Below the pieces are notes generated by a model. It searched no databases. It was given only the letters and a program-made list of their open reading frames with translations, and was not told where the DNA came from. The position numbers were made by a program, and so were the translations under genes. From assembly GCF_004571025.1 (NCBI RefSeq), contig NZ_SPQT01000016.1:124001-188000 (forward strand): a stretch of DNA of 64,000 nt. Reading direction: 5' to 3'. This document shows, piece after piece, positions 27,534 to 34,973 of the stretch (position 1 is the first letter of the stretch; each line of letters starts with the position of its first letter). Source of the DNA: Bradyrhizobium niftali (GTDB taxonomy: Bacteria > Pseudomonadota > Alphaproteobacteria > Rhizobiales > Xanthobacteraceae).

Positions 27534-27548
27534 TTAAGAAAGGGTTAG
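27534..27548. promoter_or_regulatory. CtrA-like half-site pair before the PdhS-like kinase (one mismatch)
   Basis: TTAA-GAAAGGG-TTAG differs by one base from TTAA-N7-TTAA. It lies 63 bases upstream of the kinase start. Weak on its own. Confidence 0.25.
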
Positions 27549-27732
27549 TATCGCGCGCAGGCGCGGGCAGGTCCACGGCCCCAGCCTACGGGGAAGGCCC
27601 TAAAGCCGCGATAACCTTAATCCGGCCAGACCCGCAAGCCGCGCAGGCGCTACATCCGCAGGATTCGCGGGGGGAGCCAGTGTCAGCCAAGCCGCGATGG
27701 ATGCGGCCCGGCCGAAACACGCGAGCCCCTCC

Positions 27733-27840
27733 GTCATTCCGGGGCGCGCCATTTGGCGCGAGCCCGGAATCCATGTCCCTTCAATCTCCGCGGCCGGATG
27801 GCTTCCGGGCTCCCTCGCTCCGCTCCGGCCCCGGAATGAC
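27733..27840. repeat. Long palindromic repeat, GTCATTCCGGGGC family
   Basis: A perfect 13-bp terminal inverted repeat (27733-27745 with 27828-27840) encloses a nested hairpin GCGCGCC-ATTT-GGCGCG. It occupies the middle of the 27472-28086 gap, in which I see no gene. Confidence 0.75.
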
Positions 27841-28086
27841 CTCAACCATGGGTTCCCTCAGGCAGGAACCTCATCCTCTCCGGGATTAAATTTTCCCTGC
27901 GCACCCCGGATCGCGTTGCGCTGCACAATGTTGACATGTTACCCAGTGATACTGCTGGGCGTTGGACGAGCCATCTTTTTCGTTACGCGTATCCAGACTT
28001 CGTACCCGCCAACAGAAGGGCCCCGGTTGGCCGGCGGGCGCGCCAGAAGGCTCACTCCATTTTTTTCATAAGCGTGAGGGACGACC

Positions 28087-28521
28087 ATGACAGGTGCGAC
28101 TGATCCATTCTCTGCCTCGATCATCCCGTTCGAGGTTCCCGAGCAGATGCGTGCGTTCGCCGAAAAGGGCGTTTCGCAGGCCCGTGAGAGCTACGCCAAG
28201 TTCAAGGACGCGGCCGAAAGCCATAACGGCACCATCGAGGCCGTGTTCTCGTCCGCCAGCAAGGGCGCGAACGAGTACACCGCCAAGCTGATGGAGTTCA
28301 TGAAGGCCAACACCACGGCCCATCTGGACTTCACCCAGGAGCTGCTCGGCGTGAAGTCGCCGTCGGATGCGTTCGCGCTGTGGACGGGCCATTCCAAGAA
28401 GCAGCTCGAGACCTTCCAGGCCCAGGCCAAGGAGCTCGCCGAGATCGCCCAGCGCGCCGCAACCGCCGCCGCCGAGCCGATCAAGGCCAACGCCGCAAAG
28501 CTCTACCCGCCCGCCGCCTGA
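28087..28521 (+). CDS. Phasin family protein
   Basis: Protein of 144 residues that fits Phasin_2, the surface proteins of polyhydroxybutyrate granules. It is all alpha-helical. Landmarks are EVPEQMRAFAEKGVSQARESYAKFKDAAE, the central LMEFMKANTTAHLDFTQELLGVKSPSDAFALW and ETFQAQAKELAEIAQ, then an alanine-rich end. ATG 28087 follows GTGAGGGAC. It is a single gene with a strong terminator, upstream of tRNA-His. Phasins limit granule size and are abundant when polymer builds up, which is normal in Bradyrhizobium. Confidence 0.93.
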   Translation: MTGATDPFSASIIPFEVPEQMRAFAEKGVSQARESYAKFKDAAESHNGTIEAVFSSASKGANEYTAKLMEFMKANTTAHLDFTQELLGVKSPSDAFALWTGHSKKQLETFQAQAKELAEIAQRAATAAAEPIKANAAKLYPPAA

Positions 28522-28545
28522 GCGATCGGCCTGATTTGACTAGGA

Positions 28546-28573
28546 AACCCGGGCCCAGCGCCCGGGTTTTGCT
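28546..28573 (+). terminator. Rho-independent terminator of the phasin gene
   Basis: AAACCCGGG / CCCGGGTTT stem with a six-base loop and a T-run, 25 bases after the stop. Confidence 0.9.
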
Positions 28574-28712
28574 TTGGAAATAACGTTGTTTGAGGCGCGA
28601 TTATCGGGTTTTGCGGCCTTGCCAAAAACGCCCGTTGCACCTAGTTTCCGCCCCGTCCAGCCCCCCTCGGTGACCGGCCCGTCAGGGCGCCCCCAGGGCG
28701 GCTCGCAAGGAT

Positions 28713-28789
28713 GCAGTTGTAGCTCAGTTGGTTAGAGCGCCTGTCTGTGGAACAGGAGGTCGGTGGTTCGAGCCCACCCAACTGTACCA
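28713..28789 (+). tRNA. tRNA-His (GTG)
   Basis: A full cloverleaf is readable. The acceptor is GCAGTTG/CAACTGT, the D arm is GCTC..GAGC, and the anticodon stem CCTGT/ACAGG closes the loop CTGTGGA with anticodon GTG. The variable loop is AGGTC, the T arm is GGTGG-TTCGAGC-CCACC, and CCA is encoded. The discriminator is A73 and the base before position 1 is T, so the universal G-1:C73 pair is absent. This is a known alphaproteobacterial peculiarity. Confidence 0.96.
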
Positions 28790-29148
28790 GCAAAATCAGT
28801 AACTTACTCAACTGCTCACTCGAAACCGACGAACGCTAGCTACCGCATAGCTACCGCGGCGATCGAAACGCGTAAAAGCAGTCATTCGTAATGACGAGGT
28901 GACAGGTTCGAGTACCGTTTGCGACGTCGCTCGATCTGATGAAATCGCTTCCGAATCCTTGCGCGATTCGCGGTGTGATAACGTGGGAACTCAAGTCAGT
29001 GCCGGTGACCCATGGGAAGCGAATTCCCTACGCCGTCGAACCGGCTGATCGCGGCGGCCTGTCAAGGTCGGCGTCCACCAGGTTCGCAGTGCGCTATCGG
29101 TAGCGAGCCAAAGACGTTCATGGAAAAGCAAGTCAGGCGAAAAGTACC
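28790..29148. other. Non-coding left edge of the accessory island, with a tRNA-Thr(CGT)-like fragment
   Basis: No convincing gene. A direct repeat TAGCTACCGC occurs twice at about 28838-28858. At 28878-28920 a sequence folds like the anticodon arm of a tRNA with anticodon CGT (stem GTCA/TGAC, loop TTCGTAA), followed by AGGTG and a T-loop-like GGTTCGAGT with only three of five stem pairs. There are no matching D or acceptor arms, so it is a fragment. Confidence 0.4.
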
Positions 29149-29807
29149 GTGAGTTTCTTCGAGCGTCTAAAGACGAAAGCATCCGCTGAGTGGCGGGCCT
29201 TCACCGAGCATCCCTTCACGAACGGATTGGCAGACGGCTCGCTCCCCGAAGCGGCGTTTCGTCACTACCTCGTTCAGGACTACCTGTTTCTCATCGAGTT
29301 TGCTCGCGCCTACGGGCTCTCAGTCTACAAGTCGCCCAAACTTGCCGACATGCGTGAAGCAGCGGCTGGCCTTTCGGCCATCCTTGATGTCGAGATGAAC
29401 CTGCATGTGAAACTCTGTGCCGGTTGGGGTCTATCCCTGAGCGACCTTGAACAAACCCCTCCGGCGGAACACGCTACGTGCTCGACGCGGGAATGCGCGG
29501 CGATCTGCTGGCACTCAAGGTGGCGCTTGCTCCCTGCGTGATCGGGTACGCGGAGATCGCAGCGCGGCTCGCCTCGCGACCCGATGCGGACGCTGCGACA
29601 AACTCCTATCGCGTTTGGATCGCCGAGTACGCCGGCGTGCCGTACCAGGAGGTCGCCGCAAAAGCGCGGGCGCACATCGAACATCTCGCCGATCTCTACG
29701 CCACGCCGGCCCGCGAGGCAGAGCTGATTGCAATCTTCAAGGAAGCCACCCGACTCGAGGCAGACTTCTGGGAGATGGGCTGGCGCGCGGGCCAGCGTGT
29801 TGAATAG
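29149..29807 (+). pseudogene. tenA: TenA/thiaminase II family gene, frameshifted
   Basis: The first frame (from GTG 29149) reads FFERLKTKASAEWRAFTEHPF, AAFRHYLVQDYLFLIEFARAYG and MNLHVKLCAGWGLSLSDLEQTPPAE, the N-terminal half of TenA. From about 29470 homology continues in another frame: RYVLDAGMRGDLLALKVALAPCVIGYAEI (catalytic cysteine) to EADFWEMGWRAGQRVE. A deletion that is not a multiple of three near 29465-29472 separates the halves and removes the few residues expected between PPAE and RYVLDAG. TenA hydrolyses thiamine breakdown products to HMP for salvage. As written the gene is inactive; a sequencing error cannot be excluded. Confidence 0.85.
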
Positions 29808-29879
29808 CTCTCGGCAATCATTAGGCTCACAACCTGAAGATCATAGGTTCAAATCCAATCCGGGATTTGAACCTACTCG
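29808..29879. other. tRNA-like fragment (anticodon CAC) overlapping an 11-bp inverted repeat
   Basis: Sequence TTAGG-CTCACAA-CCTGA forms a perfect five-bp anticodon arm, followed by AGATC and a T arm ATAGG-TTCAAAT-CCAAT with one mismatch. Overlapping it, GGTTCAAATCC (about 29847-29857) is complemented by GGATTTGAACC (29864-29874). The 5' half of a tRNA is missing. It may be an old attachment site; that is inference. The remainder to 29991 shows no gene. Confidence 0.4.
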
Positions 29880-29991
29880 GCGGGCAGTATGGGCAGTGAA
29901 GGACAGCGTGAAGATGATGGAGTCAGGGCACCCCCGCAGACCCCCCCAGAAGGGTGCGAGCGAGTGAGCGACTATTTGCGGATACCTGCCG

Positions 29992-31671
29992 TCATTTTTT
30001 GGCGAACTGCCGAAGCGTTTTCAAGCTGGCTATGAAGATGCCGACGCCGAGAACAGCTAATATGATGCAGAAGAAGCCGAACGGCAAAACATTACGATGC
30101 GAATATGCAAGATCGGCAACCTGATCAATAATTGATGGTGTCTCCGTCTCCCATCGAAGCGCGATGATGATCGCGAGGTGAAGAAGCGAGCCGCATGCTA
30201 TAGCTAGCAAGAGTACTGAGATGCCGGCCTTTCGCTCCCTATCACACCGCAACAGCAGTCGACTCGCGACCACGAAGATCGCCGCGAAGGCAAGTAGCCA
30301 TATCCACGCCGATTTGAAGACGGTTCTCTCGATCCACCCCCCAGCTTCGATGAAGAGCGTGGGAGCGTCAAAACCGAAACCCAGCATGAGCCCACCGATA
30401 ATATTATTCGTGCTACCCATCGTCAGAAGTGGAAGCTGATAAGCTGCGGCCAATGCGATTGCCAGGACCGCGCACCGTGACATCTCTAGCCGCATATCCG
30501 CCTTGTGCGCGAACCAAAGTGTGCCCATCACTGAGGCCACCAAGGCAGTGGAAATGAACCAGGAAAGGAATGAGAAGAACACGATCAGCCGAGTGTGACC
30601 GAACCCTTCGAGAAATGGACTGGATTGAACAATCAGCGAAATCCCAAGGCCCAATGCGAAGTAACGAAGTTTGGGCATTACGATGTCGATGGGATGGGTC
30701 AGGAACGATAGCCGCTCCGGTCCGGACAGGTGGGTTAAGCTCAGGCTGAAGAGCGATTTGAGCCGGGCCTTGAATTGCAGCTGTGGGACCACCGAGGCCT
30801 GCAGCGTCGACACGACTGCGCTCCTGCTGTCCGCAACCGCAGCAGCAGCCAGGTCAGCTCGAAGCTCGCGGAGGGAGAATACCACGCCCGCATAGCGAAG
30901 CATTAAGATCCAAGCTGCAAGAAGAGAGAGTCCCCAAGTTACCGCGACAAGCACGACCAAGCCGAGATACAACGGCCGGTCGGCGACACCCACCAAGCTC
31001 GCCAGACAGGCAAGCCCGACAGCCGCACTCGAGATTGGCCAGCTTGCGAGCAGGGCCCTCAAGACCGCAAATTGTGTCGGGTCGCCATGTCGGATATGGG
31101 CAAGTTCGTGGAGCGTCACGATCTCAACAAGTGCGGGCGTAATGTAAAGTTGAGAAAGCAGCCCGAGGCTGATCGTAACGATGGGTCTTGAGTTCGTACC
31201 GATAACGCGTGCAGAGGCGCGCGCGTTCATTGACCAATAGATCGGCGGTTGGTCGCGCGTGCAAGCCAGCATTCTGCGGTAGCAACGATCAAATAGGGGA
31301 TAATAGTCTTCGCCGGCTCCAGTTCTCGGAAGTAGTTCAAGTACCGGAGTTGGGCGGCCTAGCAACGATACTCCGAGCGCGCCGGAGCGAAATTTGTTCA
31401 AAAGATTTGAAACGCCACGAGTTTGCGGCGTGGTCAGGACGCGGAAGCGAGAGGCAAACACGAAAAAACTGGTTGTCACTCCAAGCATGAGCACGGCCCA
31501 ACCGGGACCCGAGATCCCTTCGGCCCAATAGACTGCGTATGGTGGCAGCAATACACCGTAGCCGAACAAGAGTAGGTAAACGGCATAGAAGACCGCAGTG
31601 TGTATCCTGCTCTCGAACATCGACGCTGCGTCGAGGAGAGTAGGGTCATATTCCGCAGGAGGAGCGCTCAA
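29992..31671 (-). CDS. Integral-membrane zinc metallopeptidase, M48/M56-like
   Basis: Protein of 559 residues with about nine hydrophobic spans. The zinc motif is HELAH at 188-192 (TLHELAHIRHGD). The likely third ligand is E269 in LRELRADLAAAA, the ExxAD pattern of M48 peptidases. Two N-terminal spans precede the cytosolic catalytic part, and six or so spans form a long C-terminal membrane domain (about 330-555) that typical HtpX and Ste24 lack. Its start overlaps by four bases (ATGA) with the end of the small gene upstream on the same strand, so the two are translationally coupled. Substrate unknown. It is cargo of the tRNA-bounded island. Confidence 0.75.
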   Translation of the reverse strand: MSAPPAEYDPTLLDAASMFESRIHTAVFYAVYLLLFGYGVLLPPYAVYWAEGISGPGWAVLMLGVTTSFFVFASRFRVLTTPQTRGVSNLLNKFRSGALGVSLLGRPTPVLELLPRTGAGEDYYPLFDRCYRRMLACTRDQPPIYWSMNARASARVIGTNSRPIVTISLGLLSQLYITPALVEIVTLHELAHIRHGDPTQFAVLRALLASWPISSAAVGLACLASLVGVADRPLYLGLVVLVAVTWGLSLLAAWILMLRYAGVVFSLRELRADLAAAAVADSRSAVVSTLQASVVPQLQFKARLKSLFSLSLTHLSGPERLSFLTHPIDIVMPKLRYFALGLGISLIVQSSPFLEGFGHTRLIVFFSFLSWFISTALVASVMGTLWFAHKADMRLEMSRCAVLAIALAAAYQLPLLTMGSTNNIIGGLMLGFGFDAPTLFIEAGGWIERTVFKSAWIWLLAFAAIFVVASRLLLRCDRERKAGISVLLLAIACGSLLHLAIIIALRWETETPSIIDQVADLAYSHRNVLPFGFFCIILAVLGVGIFIASLKTLRQFAKK

Positions 31672-32162
31672 TCCGCTTTGGCTACAGTTTTGAGGGCCGA
31701 CTCGTCTTTCACCAACTTTAACAATCGCTGGGCGCTATCCGGATCGATGCCAGCCTCTTTTCCATATTTTTCCAACGCTTGAGCGAATTGGCCTCCAAGT
31801 CGGTCTGGGTGGTCTTCGGCGTCCTTTCGGAATAGCTTCTTCACTTCCTCGAGGGTGATCTGCACGCCCTTGTTGGCCGCGTCTTCCGTCAACTTCTTAA
31901 TATACGTCTTGAAGAACTCCTGCATTGTAGTGAGCAGGAAGGTTACCAAAGCGGCGCCGGCTAATTCCAATCCAAACTCGCCCGGCTGAGCCTTCTGACC
32001 GCCCGACAATTCCTGCACAGTCTGGTCGAGGGTCGTCGTCCCGGCCTCTATTCCTCTCCTGATGCGATCCAGAGCCAATCGACTTGATTTGTCATCGGCC
32101 GCGCGGCTCAACCCGTCCGCCAGCCAAAGGGCGCTTTGATCGATCGCATCCTGGCGCATCAT
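31668..32162 (-). CDS. Small protein with one hydrophobic helix, coupled to the metallopeptidase
   Basis: Protein of 164 residues; I do not recognise the family. Residues 1-60 are a charged helical region (DAIDQSALWLADGLSRAADD..). One hydrophobic segment, LELAGAALVTFLLTTMQEFF, lies at about 66-85. The rest is a Lys/Glu-rich helical tail (KKLTEDAANKGVQITLEEVKKLF..). It has no signal peptide, cysteine or known catalytic motif. Two adjacent ATG codons start it. Its stop overlaps the protease start, so it may be a membrane-anchored substrate, sensor or inhibitor of that protease. That role is inference from coupling. Confidence 0.7.
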   Translation of the reverse strand: MMRQDAIDQSALWLADGLSRAADDKSSRLALDRIRRGIEAGTTTLDQTVQELSGGQKAQPGEFGLELAGAALVTFLLTTMQEFFKTYIKKLTEDAANKGVQITLEEVKKLFRKDAEDHPDRLGGQFAQALEKYGKEAGIDPDSAQRLLKLVKDESALKTVAKAD

Positions 32163-32606
32163 TTCTCTCCCGCATTAGCGATTGCAGCATAGTGCCTATA
32201 TCACCTCAACACCACTTCCTGAGGCTGCGGTACCGGAACTCTCCGTTCACTATCTCTACGGGCAAGCGTTGCCCCGGTAAAGACGTCACGCCTCGGGCGT
32301 ACGCCGCCACCGGTAGGTACAGGAGCCCTCAAACCTCGGATCAATGCGGCGGAGCCCGATCTAACGCTCGGCGCATGCATTCCGTCAATGGGGAGGAACT
32401 GCTGGGCTTCAGTGCAGATAGTTCTTGCGCAAATCATAGGCCTCTGAATCAGGCGATATGTCTGAATTGCGATTACTCACATCGAGCCACCAGCATGACA
32501 TCGTCGAGATCAGGAGCGCGACTGTCTAGATCCGCCAAAATCGATCCCCTTCCAGGACGAGATGCACAAGCGTCGACAATCTTAACCGGCCTGACGCTAA
32601 GGTGAC
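32163..32606. other. Intergenic stretch of the island without a supported gene
   Basis: 444 bases between the protease pair and the integrase. Open frames exist on both strands, but none has a ribosome site, familiar motif or normal composition. On the plus strand a short stretch near 32220-32279 reads VPELSVHYLYGQALPR then a stop, which may be the tail of a lost gene. Confidence 0.4.
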
Positions 32607-33977
32607 TCAACCCTGCGCGCCTCCCTTGATCGGCCTCACCTTCTTGGGATCGAGCCAGTGGTCGATCCGATCGGCCCAATGCTGCATTAGCTTCGTGCGC
32701 GAGCCGATCAGCGCGAGCGGTCCGTGCTTCTTGTAGAGACCCTCCACGGTAGAGTTATCGAGATGCGCGAGCTGCAGCTCGACGACATCGCCATCCCATG
32801 CCTTGGCGTCCTTGATCTCTTCGTGATGAGACAGGGTTGAGAAGGTGGTCCGGAAGCCGTGGGCACAATGATCCGTCTTGGTATCAATGCCAAGCAGCCG
32901 CAAGCGCTTGTTGAGCGTGTTGTTTGATAGCGGCGCGTCCTTCGAGCAGGAAAACGCGTATCGGCGATGTCCGGTTAGCCTCTGAACGCTTCGCAGGATA
33001 GCAAGTGCCTGCCGTGACAAAGGCACGACATGGTCCCAGCCGGTCTTCATCTTCGCGGCTGGAACAGTCCAGCGTTCGGCGTCCCAATCGACCTCGCTCC
33101 ACTCCATTTCATTGACCATGCCGGGGCGGGGAATGGTCAGCGCATCGAAGCGCAAGGCGAGGCCAACAACGTCACCAAACCTCGCTCTCGTCCACGGTGC
33201 GTTGATGAGCTTGAAGACGCGCGTCACGTCACGTGGTTCGGTGACGCCGGGACGTGGCGTCGAAATGTTGGCGATCATCTGCCCCTTCAGGTTGCGGAAT
33301 GGATTGTAGCCGTCGCCTTCGACATCGGCATAGTCGCAGATTTGCTCACCGATGCTGCGCACGCGGTCGCGCGTTTCCAGCTTTCCCTCGGTTTCGTATG
33401 AACGCATGAACGCGAGAACGTCCGGACGCTTGATGTCCAGCCTAGATAACTTGCCGAAGCGAGCTTTGACGTAGCCGACACGCAGCTCAAGCACCTCGAT
33501 GGTCTTGGGGTCGCGCACCGCGACGATCCTGCCGCGTTTGACTTTTTCGATTTTCTTCTTTGCGAGCCACTCGTCGGCCCATTGCCCGAACGAGCGGGCG
33601 GCCGTCTGCCGGTGCTTGTCGAGCTGCTTCTCGGTGCTCGGGTCTTTGCCTTCTTTGAGCAGGTCTTTGGCCTTGTTACGCTCTCGCCGCGCGTCGGCGA
33701 GCGAGAACGTGCCATCCTTGCCGTTGCCGTAAGGGCCGATGGAGTAGGTTTTCCGACGGGTGTGGAAGCGGTAGTCCATCCGCCAGAGCTTGGAGGCAGC
33801 GTTGCAGGGCTTGCTCTGGTCGGGTGTGACGAAGAGATAGAGACCGCCGCCGGTCACGTCGGAGATCTTGGCGGGGCTCCACGTGCCGTTGTCGAATTTC
33901 GGTCGCGCGGCTCGGCAGTCGACGTCTGTCTTGATCTGCTTGGGGTTGGCGCACACGCCATCGTTCTTGCCGGCCAT
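32607..33977 (-). CDS. Tyrosine integrase, P4 type
   Basis: Site-specific recombinase of 456 residues. The N-terminal DUF4102-like arm-binding domain is recognisable (GGGLYLFVTPDQSK..WRMDYRFHTRRKTYSIGPYG, then LADARRERNKAKDLLKEGKDP). A central SAM-like core-binding domain follows, then the catalytic domain with arginine in IPRPGMVNEMEWSEVDW, HGFRTTFST (H-x-x-R), LAHLDNSTVEGLYKK with the histidine and the nucleophilic tyrosine. The catalytic set is complete, so the enzyme may be active. It starts 214 bases from the 3' end of tRNA-Leu, the usual position for integrases of this family that use a tRNA end as attachment site. Confidence 0.93.
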   Translation of the reverse strand: MAGKNDGVCANPKQIKTDVDCRAARPKFDNGTWSPAKISDVTGGGLYLFVTPDQSKPCNAASKLWRMDYRFHTRRKTYSIGPYGNGKDGTFSLADARRERNKAKDLLKEGKDPSTEKQLDKHRQTAARSFGQWADEWLAKKKIEKVKRGRIVAVRDPKTIEVLELRVGYVKARFGKLSRLDIKRPDVLAFMRSYETEGKLETRDRVRSIGEQICDYADVEGDGYNPFRNLKGQMIANISTPRPGVTEPRDVTRVFKLINAPWTRARFGDVVGLALRFDALTIPRPGMVNEMEWSEVDWDAERWTVPAAKMKTGWDHVVPLSRQALAILRSVQRLTGHRRYAFSCSKDAPLSNNTLNKRLRLLGIDTKTDHCAHGFRTTFSTLSHHEEIKDAKAWDGDVVELQLAHLDNSTVEGLYKKHGPLALIGSRTKLMQHWADRIDHWLDPKKVRPIKGGAQG

Positions 33978-34021
33978 CAGCTCAAAATCCCTTCATCCGG
34001 AGAAGCGAAAGTCGCCGTGAA

Positions 34022-34089
34022 CGTTTGTTCTCTAGATACCGACAAAAATACCGACAAATCGGGCGGCTGGGATTGGATGAGAACAAACG
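34022..34089. promoter_or_regulatory. Inverted and direct repeats upstream of the integrase (possible Int/Xis sites)
   Basis: An 11-bp perfect inverted repeat, CGTTTGTTCTC (34022-34032) and GAGAACAAACG (34079-34089), encloses two direct copies of ATACCGACAAA (34036-34046 and 34048-34058). This lies between integrase start and tRNA-Leu, where arm-type integrase or excisionase sites are expected. Confidence 0.45.
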
Positions 34090-34190
34090 GTGACGAACAC
34101 CGATGTACGCGGAAGGGCCTATTTTTCAAGGGGTTCTGCGTGCTGCGCGGACGGTTGCGGACGCTTTAGAACTGGCTTGAACAGCCTAGT

Positions 34191-34275
34191 TGGTGCCCCT
34201 GGCCGGAATCGAACCAGCACTCCTTGCGGAACTCGATTTTGAGTCGAGCGCGTCTACCAGTTCCGCCACAGGGGC
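34191..34275 (-). tRNA. tRNA-Leu (CAA)
   Basis: On the minus strand it starts GCCCCTGTGGCGGAACTGG. The anticodon arm is CTCGA-CTCAAAA-TCGAG (anticodon CAA), a long class II variable arm follows, the T arm contains GGTTCGATTCC, and it ends CAGGGGC-A-CCA. It is 85 nt with CCA encoded. The 3' end faces the integrase, so it is the likely attachment gene. Confidence 0.96.
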
Positions 34276-34430
34276 CCTCGGTCGGCCCCAGTGCGGGCGT
34301 CGCGAAGCCGGCGGACTATAGCCATGGACGGGGCAGGGTCAACCCGCGCCAAAGTGATCCCGGCCGTTCTCGACAGCCGCTTGGGCTGGGGCTAGAGGCT
34401 AAGGAAAGCGACCCAGCGGAAGAGGCTGCC

Positions 34431-34970
34431 GTGACGACCCAGAGTGCCGCAATACCTGCGTTCAAGCCGGCGGCGGCGAGCCCCGCGCTGGCCGCCTCCC
34501 TTCTCGTCACGCTGATTGCGGCAGCCACGATCGCGGGCGCCTGGTTCTTCCAGCTCGTGCTGGAGATCGTGCCCTGTCCGCTTTGCCTGGAGCAGCGTTA
34601 CGCCTATTACCTCGCGATCCCGCTCGGCGCGCTCACCGCGCTTGCGGCGAGGAGCGGCGCGCCGCGGCCACTGCTGCTCGCGGGGCTTGCGATCCTCGCG
34701 CTCGCGACGCTCGCCAATGCCGGGCTCGGCGCCTACCACTCCGGCGTCGAATGGGGCTTCTGGAAGGGACCGACCGACTGCTCCGGCCCCGTCGTCAATC
34801 TCGGCAATGCCGCCGACCTCCTGTCGAAGCTCGACACCGTGAAGGTGGTGCGCTGCGACGAGGTGCAGTGGCGCTTCCTCGGCCTTTCGCTCGCCGGCTA
34901 CAACGTGCTGATCTCGCTGCTGATGGCCGCGATCGCGGCGTGGGGATTTGTGCGGACGGCGAAGCGCTGA
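34431..34970 (+). CDS. dsbB: DsbB family disulfide bond formation protein
   Basis: Inner-membrane protein of 179 residues with four spans. The first periplasmic loop has the redox pair CPLCLEQR, next to the quinone-site arginine, and the second loop has a cysteine pair (TDCSGP and VVRCDEV). DsbB re-oxidises DsbA and passes electrons to quinone. The GTG start at 34431 is chosen because upstream frame codes for tRNA-overlapping nonsense and the first span begins near residue 17. It converges with the AbrB-type gene, three bases apart. A DsbA-family gene is at 39975. Confidence 0.88.
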   Translation: MTTQSAAIPAFKPAAASPALAASLLVTLIAAATIAGAWFFQLVLEIVPCPLCLEQRYAYYLAIPLGALTALAARSGAPRPLLLAGLAILALATLANAGLGAYHSGVEWGFWKGPTDCSGPVVNLGNAADLLSKLDTVKVVRCDEVQWRFLGLSLAGYNVLISLLMAAIAAWGFVRTAKR

Positions 34971-34973
34971 AGC

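Noticed and set aside
27931-27960. TTGACA as promoter of the phasin gene
   Set aside because: No acceptable -10 at 16-19 bases, and 130 bases remain to the start; not better than chance.
28991-29182. Minus-strand frame of 63 codons next to tRNA-His
   Set aside because: It runs into the tenA start, has no ribosome site and resembles no protein family.
32084-32605. Possible gene between protease pair and integrase (plus strand, 173 codons)
   Set aside because: Cys/Arg/Ser-rich composition, no ribosome site, overlap with the start of the 164-residue gene, and no familiar segment.
34191-34275. Direct repeat of the tRNA-Leu 3' end marking the far side of the island
   Set aside because: I read 28.7-33 kb for TGGTGCCCCTGG or its complement and found no copy long enough to support attL/attR.
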